Shown piece by piece: positions 31,038-39,709 of a stretch of DNA of 64,000 bases. A program made the position numbers and the translations under genes. Each line of letters opens with the position of its first letter. Position 1 is the stretch's first letter. The notes below the pieces were generated by a model that was given only the letters and a program-made list of their open reading frames with translations, was not told where the DNA came from and made no database searches. The DNA comes from Rhizobacter sp. (GTDB lineage Bacteria; Pseudomonadota; Gammaproteobacteria; Burkholderiales; Burkholderiaceae_C): contig JAHBZQ010000001.1 of the NCBI GenBank assembly GCA_019635355.1, positions 744,001 to 808,000 of the forward strand. Direction: 5' to 3'.

Positions 31038-32023
31038 GGAACGAGGATGGCGGCGCCGCTCGTGAGGCGGCTTTCGAGTTCGCGGTGCGCCTGCTGCACG
31101 TCGCGCAGCGCGTATCGGCGGCTCACCTCGGCCTTCACTGCACCCTTGCGCACGGCCGCGGCGAAGACCGAGGCCGAGTGCTGCAGCTCTTCGCGCGTGG
31201 CGATGAAGCTGCGCAGCGTGGGCCGGCAGACGGTGAGCGACTTGGCATGCAGGCGCTGCAGGTCGAAGGCCTCGACGTCGCCCGAGGCGGTACCGAAGTT
31301 GATCGCCATGCCGCGCGTCTGCAGGCAGTCGAGCGAGGGCAGGAAGACGTCTTTGCCGACCGCGTCGTACACCACCGCCACGCCCGCGCCCTGCGTGATC
31401 TCGCGCACGCGCTCGACGAAGTTCTCGCGCCGGTAGTCGATGACGTGGTGGCAGCCGTGGGCCAGCGCAATCTCACGCTTGGCCTCGGAGCCCACCGTGC
31501 CGATCACCTCGGCCCCGAGCGAGCGCGCCCAGGCCGAGAGGATCACACCCATGCCGCCGGCCGCCGCGTGCACGAGCACCCGGTCGCCGTGCTGCACGGC
31601 GTAGAGCCGGTGCAGCAGGTACTCGGCCGTCATGCCGCGCAGCAGGGTGGCCGCGGCCGTCTCCAGCGTGAGGCCGGCGGGCAGCAGCAGCGTGCGGCTC
31701 GCGGGCACGTTGCGCATCGCCGCGTAAGCGCCGGGGTGCACATAGGCCACGGCCTGGCCGACCTCGAAGCCCTGCACACCCGCCCCGACCGATTCGACGA
31801 CGCCCGCGCCCTGCGAGCCCAGCACCACCGGGAACTGCGTCGTGCTGTGCGGGCCGTGTGCGCCCTGGCGTTGGTAGACATCCGCGTAGTTGAGCCCGAT
31901 GGCGTGCTGAACAATGCGCAACTCGCCTGGGCCGGGGTCGGGAATCTCGATGTCGGTGTACTCGAGGACTTCGGGGCCGCCATGGCGGCGGGCGAGGACA
32001 GCAGGACGCAGCAGCGTGCTCAT
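31034..32023 (-). CDS. Zinc-independent quinone oxidoreductase (MDR superfamily)
   Basis: 329 residues. The N-terminal GroES-like domain lacks the zinc-ligand Cys/His set (GLNYADVYQRQGAHG). The NADPH-binding Rossmann segment is VLVHAAAGGMGVILSAWARSLGAEVIGTV, with YDAVG afterwards. This matches the QOR/zeta-crystallin class, which reduces quinones or enones with NADPH. It is the first gene of a two-gene unit with the GST and is divergent from the GntR regulator. The 44-bp intergenic region contains a 25-bp palindrome. Confidence 0.92.
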   Translation of the reverse strand: MSTLLRPAVLARRHGGPEVLEYTDIEIPDPGPGELRIVQHAIGLNYADVYQRQGAHGPHSTTQFPVVLGSQGAGVVESVGAGVQGFEVGQAVAYVHPGAYAAMRNVPASRTLLLPAGLTLETAAATLLRGMTAEYLLHRLYAVQHGDRVLVHAAAGGMGVILSAWARSLGAEVIGTVGSEAKREIALAHGCHHVIDYRRENFVERVREITQGAGVAVVYDAVGKDVFLPSLDCLQTRGMAINFGTASGDVEAFDLQRLHAKSLTVCRPTLRSFIATREELQHSASVFAAAVRKGAVKAEVSRRYALRDVQQAHRELESRLTSGAAILVP

Positions 32024-32035
32024 CAGGGTGCGTTG

Positions 32036-32060
32036 TATATATAAAGTGACTTTTGATATA
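32036..32060. promoter_or_regulatory. Palindromic operator between the quinone oxidoreductase and GntR genes
   Basis: An AT-rich 25-bp imperfect palindrome is centred on G32048. The inner arms are AAAGT/ACTTT (32043-32047 and 32049-32053) and the outer arms TATAT/ATATA (32036-32040 and 32056-32060), with two mismatched pairs between. It occupies most of the 44 bp between the divergent starts, so one bound dimer could control both promoters. The divergent FCD-type GntR protein is the likely ligand. Confidence 0.6.
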
Positions 32061-32067
32061 TTAGATC

Positions 32068-32817
32068 ATGGACCTGATTCTGGCCCGTCAATCGGCTGCC
32101 GGCTCGAGCACGAGCCTGCAGGACCGCATCCGCATCGCCGTCGAGCAGGAGATCCTCTCCGGCGCCTGGCCGCCCGGCAGCGCCATCGACGAGAAGGCGC
32201 TCGCCGCGCAGTTCAAGACCTCGCGCACGCCGGTGCGTGAAGCGCTGCTGGTGCTGGCCACGCAAGGCCTGGTGCAGATTGCGCCGCGCTCGGGCATCTA
32301 CGTGCGCAAGGCGACGCCCGCCGAGCTGGTGGCCACGCTCGAAGCGCTGTCGGAGCTGGAGTCGATCGTCGCGAGCCTCGCTGCGCGCCGCGCCACCAGC
32401 GAGCAGTGCAAGGAGCTCGAAGCAGCGTTGACCAAGGCGTCCGCCTGCGCCGAAGCGCAAGACCGACGTGGCTACGAGCGCGCCAACGCGGTGCTGCACG
32501 AGCTGATCTACAAGGCCAGCGGCAACCCGGTGCTCGTGGAGCACGTGCGCTCGGTGCGCCGCACGCTCGCGGCCTACCGCCAGCGCAGCATGGACAAACC
32601 CGGCCGCCTGAAGGCGTCCGACAAAGAGCATCGCACCATCGTGCAGGCCATCCGCGACGGCGACGCCGCGGCGGCGGCACGGGCCATGCACCAACACATC
32701 GATCTCGGTGGCGACGCGATGGTCCAGCTCGTGCTGGCCGCGCAGACGACCGCTGAGACGGCTCCTGCCCAACCCACGCCGCCCCCCGCGGCCAAGAAGA
32801 GAAAGCCTCCCAAATGA
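32068..32817 (+). CDS. GntR family regulator, FadR/FCD subclass
   Basis: 249 residues. The N-terminal winged helix contains IRIAVEQEILSGAWPPGSAIDEKALAAQF, then TSRTPVREALLVLATQGLV and the wing PRSGIYVRK. The C-terminal FCD domain is helical, with metal-ligand-type residues in HELIYKASGN and KEHRTIVQAI. It ends in a Lys/Pro-rich tail. It probably represses the divergent QOR-GST unit and its own operon, releasing DNA on binding a carboxylate-type ligand. There is almost no leader between the operator and the ATG. The stop overlaps the start of the esterase gene (ATGA), so the two are co-translated. Confidence 0.92.
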   Translation: MDLILARQSAAGSSTSLQDRIRIAVEQEILSGAWPPGSAIDEKALAAQFKTSRTPVREALLVLATQGLVQIAPRSGIYVRKATPAELVATLEALSELESIVASLAARRATSEQCKELEAALTKASACAEAQDRRGYERANAVLHELIYKASGNPVLVEHVRSVRRTLAAYRQRSMDKPGRLKASDKEHRTIVQAIRDGDAAAAARAMHQHIDLGGDAMVQLVLAAQTTAETAPAQPTPPPAAKKRKPPK

Positions 32818-34385
32818 GCCTCGCTGCACCCGTCTCCAGAGCCACCGACAGGATGATCCGCGCCGAAGACCTCTTCCCCGAGGTCGAAACGGCGCAGGGG
32901 CGGGTGCGAGGACTCAGCAGCGACGGCGTGCACGCCTTCAAGGGCCTGCGCTACGGTGCCGACACGGGGCGCGCGCGGCGCTTCCGTGCCCCCGAGCCGC
33001 CGCCCACCTGGACGGGCGTGCGCGACGCCACCAACTACGGCCAGTTCGCCCCGCAGGCGCCGTCGAGCCGCCAGCGCGACTACGCCGACATGATCACCTT
33101 CGACATCCAGGGTGGCGGCATGGGCGAAGACTGCCTGGTGCTCAACCTCTGGACGCCCACCCTCCAGCGCAACGCGAAGAAGCCGGTCATCGTGCACCTG
33201 CACGGCGGCGGCTGGTACGGCGGCTCGGGCAACGCACCCGGCTGCGATGGCGCGATGCTCGCCAAGCACGGCGATGCGGTGGTCGTCACGCTCAACCACC
33301 GGCTGGGCGCCTTCGGCTTTCTCGACCTCTCGTCGCTCAGCAGCGACTACGCCAACTCCGGCGTGATGGGCATGCTCGACATCGTGGCCGGCCTGCGCTG
33401 GCTGCGCGAGAACGTGGCCTCGTTCGGCGGCGACCCCGAGCGCGTGCTGGTGTTCGGCCAGTCGGGCGGTGGGGCGAAGACGAGCACGCTCATGGCCATG
33501 CCCAAGGCGGCGGGGCTTTTCCACCGTGCTGGCGTGATGAGCGGCTCGGTGCTGAAGCTCGCCACACCCGAATACGCCGCCACGCAGGCCGAGCGGTTCC
33601 TGCAGGTGCTGGGCCTCAACCGCGCGCAGATCCCGCGTCTGCACGAGATGCCGATGCAGCAGCTGCTGGCCGCGCAGGTCACGCTGGAGATGGGTGACCG
33701 CTCGCGCGGTGAAGCCCCACGCAGCTTCGCGCCGGTGGCGCAGGAGGGCGGGGCGCTGCCACGCCACCCGTTCGACCCCGATGCGCCGGAGGTGTCGGCG
33801 CACGTGCCGATGATCATCGGCACCACGCTCGACGAGCGCAGCTACCGCACCGTCAACTTCGACCTCGACGACGCCGGGCTCGTAGCCTTCTTCAAGCAGC
33901 GTGCAGGCGCCGACGCCGAGCTGCTGCTCAAGGAATACCGCGACGAAGACCCGGGCGCGAGCCCCTACCTGATGCAGGTGCGGCTCGACACCGACATGGG
34001 CTTCCGCCGCGCCGCGCACCTGCAGGCCGACCGCAAGGCCGCCGCGCTCGGCGCACCCGTGTGGACGTATCTCTGGCGTGCGCCGAGCCCGGCGTATGGC
34101 GGCCGGTTCGGCGCGACGCACGGTGTCGACATCGGCCCGAGCATGCACGACATCCGCCGCGCGCTGAACGGCCCGATGGACAGCCAGCGCCGCCTGGCCA
34201 CAATGATGTCGTCGGTGTGGGCCTCGTTCGCCGCGAAGGGCAACCCCAACAACGACAAGCTGCCGCACTGGCCGAGCTACACGCTGCCCGCGCGCTCGAC
34301 GCTCGTGATCGACACCGACCACGAGACGGTGATCGACGACCCCCGCTCGGCCCTGCGCAAATACTGGACGGAGCGGCCGGCGTGA
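32814..34385 (+). CDS. Type B carboxylesterase
   Basis: 523 residues, the normal length for the family, with no signal peptide. The nucleophile elbow is FGQSGGG with S217; family members usually have GESAGG, so this is a variant. The oxyanion hole is HLHGGGWYGGSG. E341 (TLDERS) and H436 (GATHGVD) complete the triad. EDCLVLNLWTP is the family signature. It hydrolyses carboxylic esters in the cytoplasm. It is translationally coupled to the GntR regulator and followed by an MDR reductase 43 bases on, suggesting the operon's substrate enters as an ester. Confidence 0.93.
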   Translation: MSLAAPVSRATDRMIRAEDLFPEVETAQGRVRGLSSDGVHAFKGLRYGADTGRARRFRAPEPPPTWTGVRDATNYGQFAPQAPSSRQRDYADMITFDIQGGGMGEDCLVLNLWTPTLQRNAKKPVIVHLHGGGWYGGSGNAPGCDGAMLAKHGDAVVVTLNHRLGAFGFLDLSSLSSDYANSGVMGMLDIVAGLRWLRENVASFGGDPERVLVFGQSGGGAKTSTLMAMPKAAGLFHRAGVMSGSVLKLATPEYAATQAERFLQVLGLNRAQIPRLHEMPMQQLLAAQVTLEMGDRSRGEAPRSFAPVAQEGGALPRHPFDPDAPEVSAHVPMIIGTTLDERSYRTVNFDLDDAGLVAFFKQRAGADAELLLKEYRDEDPGASPYLMQVRLDTDMGFRRAAHLQADRKAAALGAPVWTYLWRAPSPAYGGRFGATHGVDIGPSMHDIRRALNGPMDSQRRLATMMSSVWASFAAKGNPNNDKLPHWPSYTLPARSTLVIDTDHETVIDDPRSALRKYWTERPA

Positions 34386-34428
34386 CGCGCGCGGTGCTCG
34401 CTGAACACACGAAGACGGGAGACAAACG

Positions 34429-35391
34429 ATGAAAGCAGCGGTCTACGACCGGAACGGCGGCCCCGAGGTCTTGCGCTACGAGACCGTGCCCGACCCGGTG
34501 TGCGCGCCCAAGGGCGTGGTGATCCGGGTGCAGGCGGTGAGCATCGAGGGCGGCGACACGGTGAACCGCTGGCGCGGTGTCTTGCCGTCGGTGCCGCACA
34601 TCGTGGGCTACCAGGCCGCGGGCGAGATCGTGGAGGTGGGCGCCGAGGTGAGTGGTTTGCGCGTCGGCCAGCGGGTCGTGACCACCGGCGCGCATGGCTC
34701 GCATGCCGAGCTGCGCGCGGCGGCTGCCGCCACCACCTGGGTGGTGCCCGAGGGCATGGACATCGGCCTCGCCTCGACCGCGCCCATCCCCTTCGGCACC
34801 GCCGACAACTGCCTGCTCGAATACGGCCGCCTGCAGCCCGGCGAGACGGTGCTGATCCAGGCGGGCGCGAGCGGCGTGGGCGTCGCGGCGATCCAGATCG
34901 CCAAGCGGGCCGGGGCCCGCGTGATCGCCACCGCGTCGAGCGACGAGAGGCTCGCGCGCATCGCCGGCTTCGGGGTCGACGTCGGCATCAACTACCAGCG
35001 TGAAGACCTCGTGCAGGCGGTGATGGCCGCCACCGGCAAGCGCGGCGTCGACGTGGTGCTCGACGGCGTGGGCGGGGAGACGCTTCAAAAGAGCATCCAG
35101 GTACTCGCGTTCAAGGGGCGCTGCACGATGATCGGCTTCTCGGGCCGCGATGGCGCCCGCATCGACGCCGGGCCGCTGATGGCGGCCAACCGCTCGCTCA
35201 TCGGCCTGGGCCTGGCCTACGAGATGGCCACTGAGCGGGTCCGCAAGGCGGTGCAGGGCTATCTGGAAGACCTGGCCGCCGGCCGCCTGCAGATGCCGAT
35301 CGACCGGACCTTCCGCCTCTCGGAGGCCGCCAATGCCCACGCCTACATCGAGAGCCGGCAGGCGGTGGGGCGGGTGCTGCTCATTCCCTGA
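34429..35391 (+). CDS. Zinc-independent NADPH:quinone oxidoreductase (MDR superfamily)
   Basis: 320 residues with GGGAGA ten bases before the ATG. A GroES-like domain (MKAAVYDRNGGPEVLRYETV) is followed by the nucleotide-binding segment VLIQAGASGVGVAAIQIAKRAGARVIATAS and VDVVLDGVGG. It is a second QOR-type enzyme in the cluster, only distantly similar to that at 31034. It probably shares the GntR-esterase transcript and reduces an enone or quinone intermediate. The substrate is unknown. Confidence 0.9.
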   Translation: MKAAVYDRNGGPEVLRYETVPDPVCAPKGVVIRVQAVSIEGGDTVNRWRGVLPSVPHIVGYQAAGEIVEVGAEVSGLRVGQRVVTTGAHGSHAELRAAAAATTWVVPEGMDIGLASTAPIPFGTADNCLLEYGRLQPGETVLIQAGASGVGVAAIQIAKRAGARVIATASSDERLARIAGFGVDVGINYQREDLVQAVMAATGKRGVDVVLDGVGGETLQKSIQVLAFKGRCTMIGFSGRDGARIDAGPLMAANRSLIGLGLAYEMATERVRKAVQGYLEDLAAGRLQMPIDRTFRLSEAANAHAYIESRQAVGRVLLIP

Positions 35392-35457
35392 GGCGGCGCG
35401 AGCAGACGTCACGCGTTCCGGCGATGATGCGGGGGTCCTGCACCACCGTATCGCCGC

Positions 35458-36273
35458 ATGAGCTTCGTTCCCGCCAGCCGACCTGCGCTTCAGTCGACCG
35501 ACGACGCCTGGCACTTCGCCTTCGTCGGGCGTGACCTCCTGATCCCTGAGGCCGACAGCATTGCGCTGCAGCCGCTCACCAGCCGGTTGCTCACGCCACT
35601 GGCCACCGGCAAGCACTACCTGGGCACCCTGGCGGCTGTCGACTGCTGGGCCCTCACGCTCCCCGAGGCTCCGCCGGGCTGGCGGCCCACGCCGCTGCGC
35701 GCCGCGATGATGGCCTTGCCGTCCGAGGTGAGCGCGGTGGCCGGCCGCGCGGCGCAGGTCGTCGAGTGGGACCGCAGCCACCGCTTCTGCGGCGTGTGTG
35801 GCACGCCGACCGAACTGCACCCGGGCGAACGCTCGCGCGTGTGCCCCTCGTGCGGCCAGACGGCCTACCCACGCGTGAGCCCCGCGATGATGGCGCTGGT
35901 GTGGCGGCCCGGCGAGCTGCTGCTGGCGCGTTCGCCGCACTACGCCAAGGGCATGTACAGCGCGCTCGCCGGTTTCGTCGAAGCGGGCGAATCGCTCGAA
36001 GACTGCGTGCACCGCGAGGTGGCCGAAGAGGTGGGCGTGAGCGTCAGTGGCCTGCGCTACTACGGCAGCCAGAGCTGGCCCTTCCCGCACAGCCTCATGT
36101 GCGCCTTCACCGCACGCTGGGCGGGCGGCGAGATCGTGCGGCAGGAAGACGAGATCGAAGACGCGCAGTGGTTCCCGATCGACGCCTTGCCCAACGTGCC
36201 GCCGAGGTTTTCGGTCTCGGGTCACCTCATCCGCGACACCGTCAAGGCCATGCAGGACGGCAGCTTGACCTAA
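35458..36273 (+). CDS. nudC: NAD(H) pyrophosphatase (Nudix)
   Basis: 271 residues. A zinc ribbon has C111, C114, C129 and C132. The Nudix box at 172-194 reads GFVEAGESLEDCV-HREVAEEVGV, matching GX5EX7REUXEEXGU. The NudC-specific SQSWPFPHSLM follows, a one-residue variant of SQPWPFP-x-S. It cleaves NAD(H) to NMN(H) and AMP, and in E. coli also removes NAD caps from RNA. It is a housekeeping gene among catabolic ones, with no obvious functional link to its neighbours. Confidence 0.93.
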   Translation: MSFVPASRPALQSTDDAWHFAFVGRDLLIPEADSIALQPLTSRLLTPLATGKHYLGTLAAVDCWALTLPEAPPGWRPTPLRAAMMALPSEVSAVAGRAAQVVEWDRSHRFCGVCGTPTELHPGERSRVCPSCGQTAYPRVSPAMMALVWRPGELLLARSPHYAKGMYSALAGFVEAGESLEDCVHREVAEEVGVSVSGLRYYGSQSWPFPHSLMCAFTARWAGGEIVRQEDEIEDAQWFPIDALPNVPPRFSVSGHLIRDTVKAMQDGSLT

Positions 36274-36330
36274 GGCCCGCGCGGAACGCGGTTTGCCGCG
36301 CAGTCCACACGACTGCGCAGGAGACCGCCC

Positions 36331-37500
36331 ATGAAAGCCCTTTGCTGGCACGGCAAGAAGGACATCCGCTACGACACGGTGCCCGACCCGAAGATCGAGC
36401 ACCCGCGCGATGCCATCATCAAGATGACGAGCTGCGCCATCTGCGGCTCCGACCTGCACCTCTTCGACGGCTTCATGCGCGGCATGGAGAAGGGCGACGT
36501 CATGGGCCACGAGTTCATGGGCGAGGTGATGGAAGTCGGCCCCGAGAACAAGAAGCTCAAGGTCGGCGACAAGGTGGTGGTGCCGTTCACCATCTGCTGC
36601 GGTGAATGCGAGCAGTGCCGGCGCGGCAACTTCTCGGTGTGCGAGACCACCAACCGCAACAAGGACCTGGCCGACAAGGTGTTCGGCCACACGACGGCCG
36701 GGCTCTTCGGCTACACGCACCTCACGGGCGGCTACGCGGGTGGCCAGGCCGAGTTCGTGCGGGTGCCGTTCGCCGACGTGGGGCCGGTGAAGATTCCCGA
36801 CGGCTTGTCGGACGAGCAGGTGCTCTTCCTCGGCGACATCTTCCCAACCGGCTGGCAGGCCGCCGTCGCCTGCGACATCCAGCCGACCGACACGGTGGCG
36901 GTGTGGGGCGCGGGGCCGGTGGGGCAGTTCGCCATTCGCAGCGCGGTGATGCTGGGCGCGAGACAGGTGATCGCGATCGACCGGCTGCCCGAGCGGCTGT
37001 CGATGGCCAAGGCGGGCGGTGCCATCACGATCAACTTCGAGGAAGAAAGCGTGATCGAGCGGCTGCAGCAGCTCACCAAGGGCAAGGGCCCCGAGAAATG
37101 CATCGACGCGGTCGGCATGGAAAGCCACGCCACGCGCGCCATCGACGGCCTCTACGATCGCGCCAAGCAGGCGGTGATGCTCGAGACCGACCGCCCGCAC
37201 GTGCTGCGCGAAATGATCTACGTGTGCCGGCCGGCAGGCATCCTCTCGATCCCTGGCGTGTATGGCGGTTTCGTCGACAAGCTGCCGATGGGCGCGCTCA
37301 TGAACAAGGGCCTCACCGTGCGCACCGGCCAGACCCACGTGAACCGCTGGACCGACGACCTGCTGCAGCGCATCGTCGATGGCCAGGTCGACCCCTCTTT
37401 CGTCATCACCCACACGGCCAGCCTCGAACAGGGGCCTGAGATGTACAAGACCTTCCGCGACAAGCTGGACGGTTGCATCAAGGTCGTGTTGAAGCCCTGA
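36331..37500 (+). CDS. Zinc-dependent alcohol dehydrogenase (formaldehyde-dehydrogenase-like)
   Basis: 389 residues with AGGAGA before the ATG. The catalytic zinc ligands lie in CAICGSDLH and GHEFMGEV. The structural zinc site is CCGECEQCRRGNFSVC. The NAD-binding glycine motif is VWGAGPVGQFAIRSAVMLGA. The insert and the FPTGWQAAVACD segment resemble the glutathione-independent formaldehyde dehydrogenase / threonine-dehydrogenase-like subgroup often annotated in stress loci. It is followed 21 bases later by a small membrane-associated protein that often accompanies such dehydrogenases. The substrate is unproven. Confidence 0.9.
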   Translation: MKALCWHGKKDIRYDTVPDPKIEHPRDAIIKMTSCAICGSDLHLFDGFMRGMEKGDVMGHEFMGEVMEVGPENKKLKVGDKVVVPFTICCGECEQCRRGNFSVCETTNRNKDLADKVFGHTTAGLFGYTHLTGGYAGGQAEFVRVPFADVGPVKIPDGLSDEQVLFLGDIFPTGWQAAVACDIQPTDTVAVWGAGPVGQFAIRSAVMLGARQVIAIDRLPERLSMAKAGGAITINFEEESVIERLQQLTKGKGPEKCIDAVGMESHATRAIDGLYDRAKQAVMLETDRPHVLREMIYVCRPAGILSIPGVYGGFVDKLPMGALMNKGLTVRTGQTHVNRWTDDLLQRIVDGQVDPSFVITHTASLEQGPEMYKTFRDKLDGCIKVVLKP

Positions 37501-37521
37501 TCAGCCACAAGGAGGAAGACG

Positions 37522-38040
37522 ATGAACGAGACTTCAAAAGCGCCCGAGGCGATGGCCAAGGGCCTCGGCTGGTTCAGCATCGCGCTGGGCGTGGCCGAGC
37601 TGCTCGCGCCGAAGGCCACCGCGCAGGCCACCGGCGTGAACTACGGGAAGAACTTGCTGCAAGCCTACGGCGTGCGGGAAATCGCGACGGGCATCGGCCT
37701 GCTCACCGCCAAGGACCCGCAGCCCTGGCTGTGGGGTCGCGTGGCGGGCGATGCGCTCGACCTCGCCACGCTGGCGGCCGACCTCGTCTCCAACAGCCAC
37801 AAGCGCCGCAACACCGCGATGGCGATGATTGCGGTGATGGGCGTCACCGCCCTCGATGTCTGGGCCGCCGAGACGGCGCGCCGCGAGGCGGCCCGCAACG
37901 CCCAGCCGCCGCGCGACTACAGCGACCGCGTCGGCATGGCGCTCTCGCCCGACGAGATGCGTGGCAAGGCGCGCGAGGCGATGCAGTCGGCGCAGGACAT
38001 GCAGACGCCGTCGGCGCTCAGGCCGTACACGCTGCACTGA
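37522..38040 (+). CDS. Conserved hypothetical small membrane-associated protein
   Basis: 172 residues with AGGAGG before the ATG. The N-terminal part is hydrophobic and Gly/Ala-rich (GLGWFSIALGVAELLAP, YGVREIATGIGLL), with a further hydrophobic helix around AMIAVMGVTALDVWAA. A hydrophilic C-terminus follows (RREAARNAQPPRDYSDRVG). It resembles the small proteins found next to zinc alcohol dehydrogenases and cyclase/dehydrase genes in proteobacterial stress loci. No catalytic motif is seen. It is co-transcribed with the dehydrogenase 21 bases upstream. Confidence 0.8.
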   Translation: MNETSKAPEAMAKGLGWFSIALGVAELLAPKATAQATGVNYGKNLLQAYGVREIATGIGLLTAKDPQPWLWGRVAGDALDLATLAADLVSNSHKRRNTAMAMIAVMGVTALDVWAAETARREAARNAQPPRDYSDRVGMALSPDEMRGKAREAMQSAQDMQTPSALRPYTLH

Positions 38041-38107
38041 CGCGGCTCGCCGCGCCGGCCTGGTGTGCCAGGTCGGCAATTTGGGGCGTGGCCGGTCCTT
38101 TCTACCG

Positions 38108-38347
38108 TCAGCGGTGCGAGCCGCGGGCGGACTCACGGGCCTTGCCGCGGTTCGGGTGCCGCGGGGTGCTGATGCTGTGGCTGGCGCCCGGCGTCTCTTC
38201 ATTGGGCTCGGCGGGCACCCAGTCGCTGGTCGAGGAGGAGGGCGATTCACCCGGGCCGGCGGCCGGTTCGACGGTGGCCTCGGCGGGCGCCGGGTCGAGC
38301 GGGTCGGTGGGGAGGGGCTTCTTGCGCTTGCGCAATCGGAGGTACAT
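38108..38347 (-). CDS. Small Pro/Ser/Glu-rich protein of unknown function
   Basis: 79 residues from an ATG at 38347 preceded by AGAGGA with seven-base spacing; an in-frame TTG two codons earlier gives 81. A basic start (MYLRLRKRKK) is followed by a Pro/Ser/Thr/Glu-rich, probably disordered region (LPTDPLDPAPAEATVEPAAG). It is convergent with the conserved protein upstream and divergent from the amidohydrolase. The good ribosome-binding site supports it; the low complexity and lack of a recognised family argue for caution. Confidence 0.5.
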   Translation of the reverse strand: MYLRLRKRKKPLPTDPLDPAPAEATVEPAAGPGESPSSSTSDWVPAEPNEETPGASHSISTPRHPNRGKARESARGSHR

Positions 38348-38475
38348 CTTCAAATCCTCTGTGGCAGTGCTTGTCGTCGGTTTGCGGCAAGTGCCATTCC
38401 CGTGGGCAGACCGGGTTGTCGCGCAGGCGTCGGGTTGGCGGAGGGAATTCCCTCGCTTGTGTTTGTTGCATTCGT

Positions 38476-38496
38476 TAGTAGAGAATTTCTCTACTA
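38476..38496. promoter_or_regulatory. Perfect palindromic operator upstream of the amidohydrolase
   Basis: TAGTAGAGAA (38476-38485) and TTCTCTACTA (38487-38496) are perfect 10-bp arms around a single T, ending 30 bases before the amidohydrolase ATG. It is preceded by CGT, so the left half reads CGTTAGTAGA. The same CGTTAGTAGA occurs on the minus strand in the palindrome before the flavin reductase (49512-49542). This is a typical TetR-family operator layout. Confidence 0.7.
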
Positions 38497-38526
38497 CAAC
38501 GACACCCCCAAGCGACAGGAGAACGA

Positions 38527-39675
38527 ATGCCCTACGCCACCCAGCGCGTCATGCACGACGCCGACAGCCACCTGATGGAAACCCCGGACTGGATCGCGTC
38601 CTACGCCGACCCCGACATCCGCGACCGCCTGAAACCGCTCAATCTCGCCAAGGCCGGCAGCAGCACCTACGAGCACATCCAGCGCCAGGTCGAGCGGGTG
38701 AAAGATGCCGAAAAGACCGCTGCGATCAGCCACAACGTCGTGGCCGGTCCCAAGGGCTGGGCGGCACTCGGTGCGATCGCCGCGGCCGAGCGGCCCCAGG
38801 CGCTCGACGACCTTGGCTTCGCGAGCCAGTTGGTCTTCTCCACCTTCGCAGGCGGTCAGTACCTCTCGCATGAGGAGGTCGACGTGCGCTACGGCGGCGC
38901 CCGCGCGCACAACCGCGGCATCACCGAGTTCTGCAAGGTCGACAAGCGGCTGATCGCCGTCGGCCAGGTGTCGCTGTCGGAGCCCGAACTCGCGCTGCGC
39001 GAGATCCGCGAAGGCATCCGCATGGGCTGCGGCGCGTTCTGGATTCCGTCGCAACCCGCGGGCGACCGCGCGCCGGGCCACCCCGATCTTGACCCCGTCT
39101 GGCGCGAGCTGAGCGAGTCGCGCATCCCCTTCATGCTGCACGTGGGCGCTGGCGCCTCCATCCAACCGAAGGGCTACGACCAGACCGGCCGCCCGCGCCC
39201 GCCCGACGTGCACGGCGGCGGCGAGAACCTGCGCTTCCGCGACCTGGTGGCGCTGCCGATGGCGCCGCAGCTTTTCATTTCGTCGATGGTGAGCGACGGG
39301 GTGTTCGAACGCTTCCCCCATCTGCGCGGCGGCGTGATCGAGCTCGGCGCAGGGTGGGTGCCGCAGTTCCTGCGCAGCCTCGACATCGCGCACGGCATCT
39401 TCGCCAAGAGCGACCCGATGCTGGCCTCGTTCAAGCTCAAGCCTTCGGAGCAGATCCGCCGTGCGCTCAAGTTCACGCCCTTCCCGAGCGAAGACGTGGG
39501 CCGCATGATTGCCGACGCAGGCCCCGAGCTCTTCCTCTTCTCGAGCGACTACCCGCACCCCGAGGGCACCAACGACCCGATCGGCCGCTTTGAGCGCTCG
39601 ATGGGCGCGCTCTCCGACGAGGCACGCACGCAGTTCTATTCGAAGAACTTCGAAGACATGATGCAGGCCGCCTGA
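38527..39675 (+). CDS. Amidohydrolase family protein (ACMSD-like TIM barrel)
   Basis: 382 residues with AGGAGA before the ATG. The amidohydrolase-2 metal motif near the N-terminus reads HDADSHLME. HVGAG near residue 205 and SSDYPHPEG near 340 supply further metal and catalytic residues. The family contains ACMSD-type decarboxylases and hydrolases of aromatic or cyclic substrates. It is the first gene of a unit with a porin and a GST-like protein, behind a palindromic operator, so it is probably an inducible catabolic step. Whether it decarboxylates or hydrolyses cannot be told. Confidence 0.9.
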   Translation: MPYATQRVMHDADSHLMETPDWIASYADPDIRDRLKPLNLAKAGSSTYEHIQRQVERVKDAEKTAAISHNVVAGPKGWAALGAIAAAERPQALDDLGFASQLVFSTFAGGQYLSHEEVDVRYGGARAHNRGITEFCKVDKRLIAVGQVSLSEPELALREIREGIRMGCGAFWIPSQPAGDRAPGHPDLDPVWRELSESRIPFMLHVGAGASIQPKGYDQTGRPRPPDVHGGGENLRFRDLVALPMAPQLFISSMVSDGVFERFPHLRGGVIELGAGWVPQFLRSLDIAHGIFAKSDPMLASFKLKPSEQIRRALKFTPFPSEDVGRMIADAGPELFLFSSDYPHPEGTNDPIGRFERSMGALSDEARTQFYSKNFEDMMQAA

Positions 39676-39709
39676 GCGCTGCACGCACACAACCAACCAG
39701 GAGACAAAC

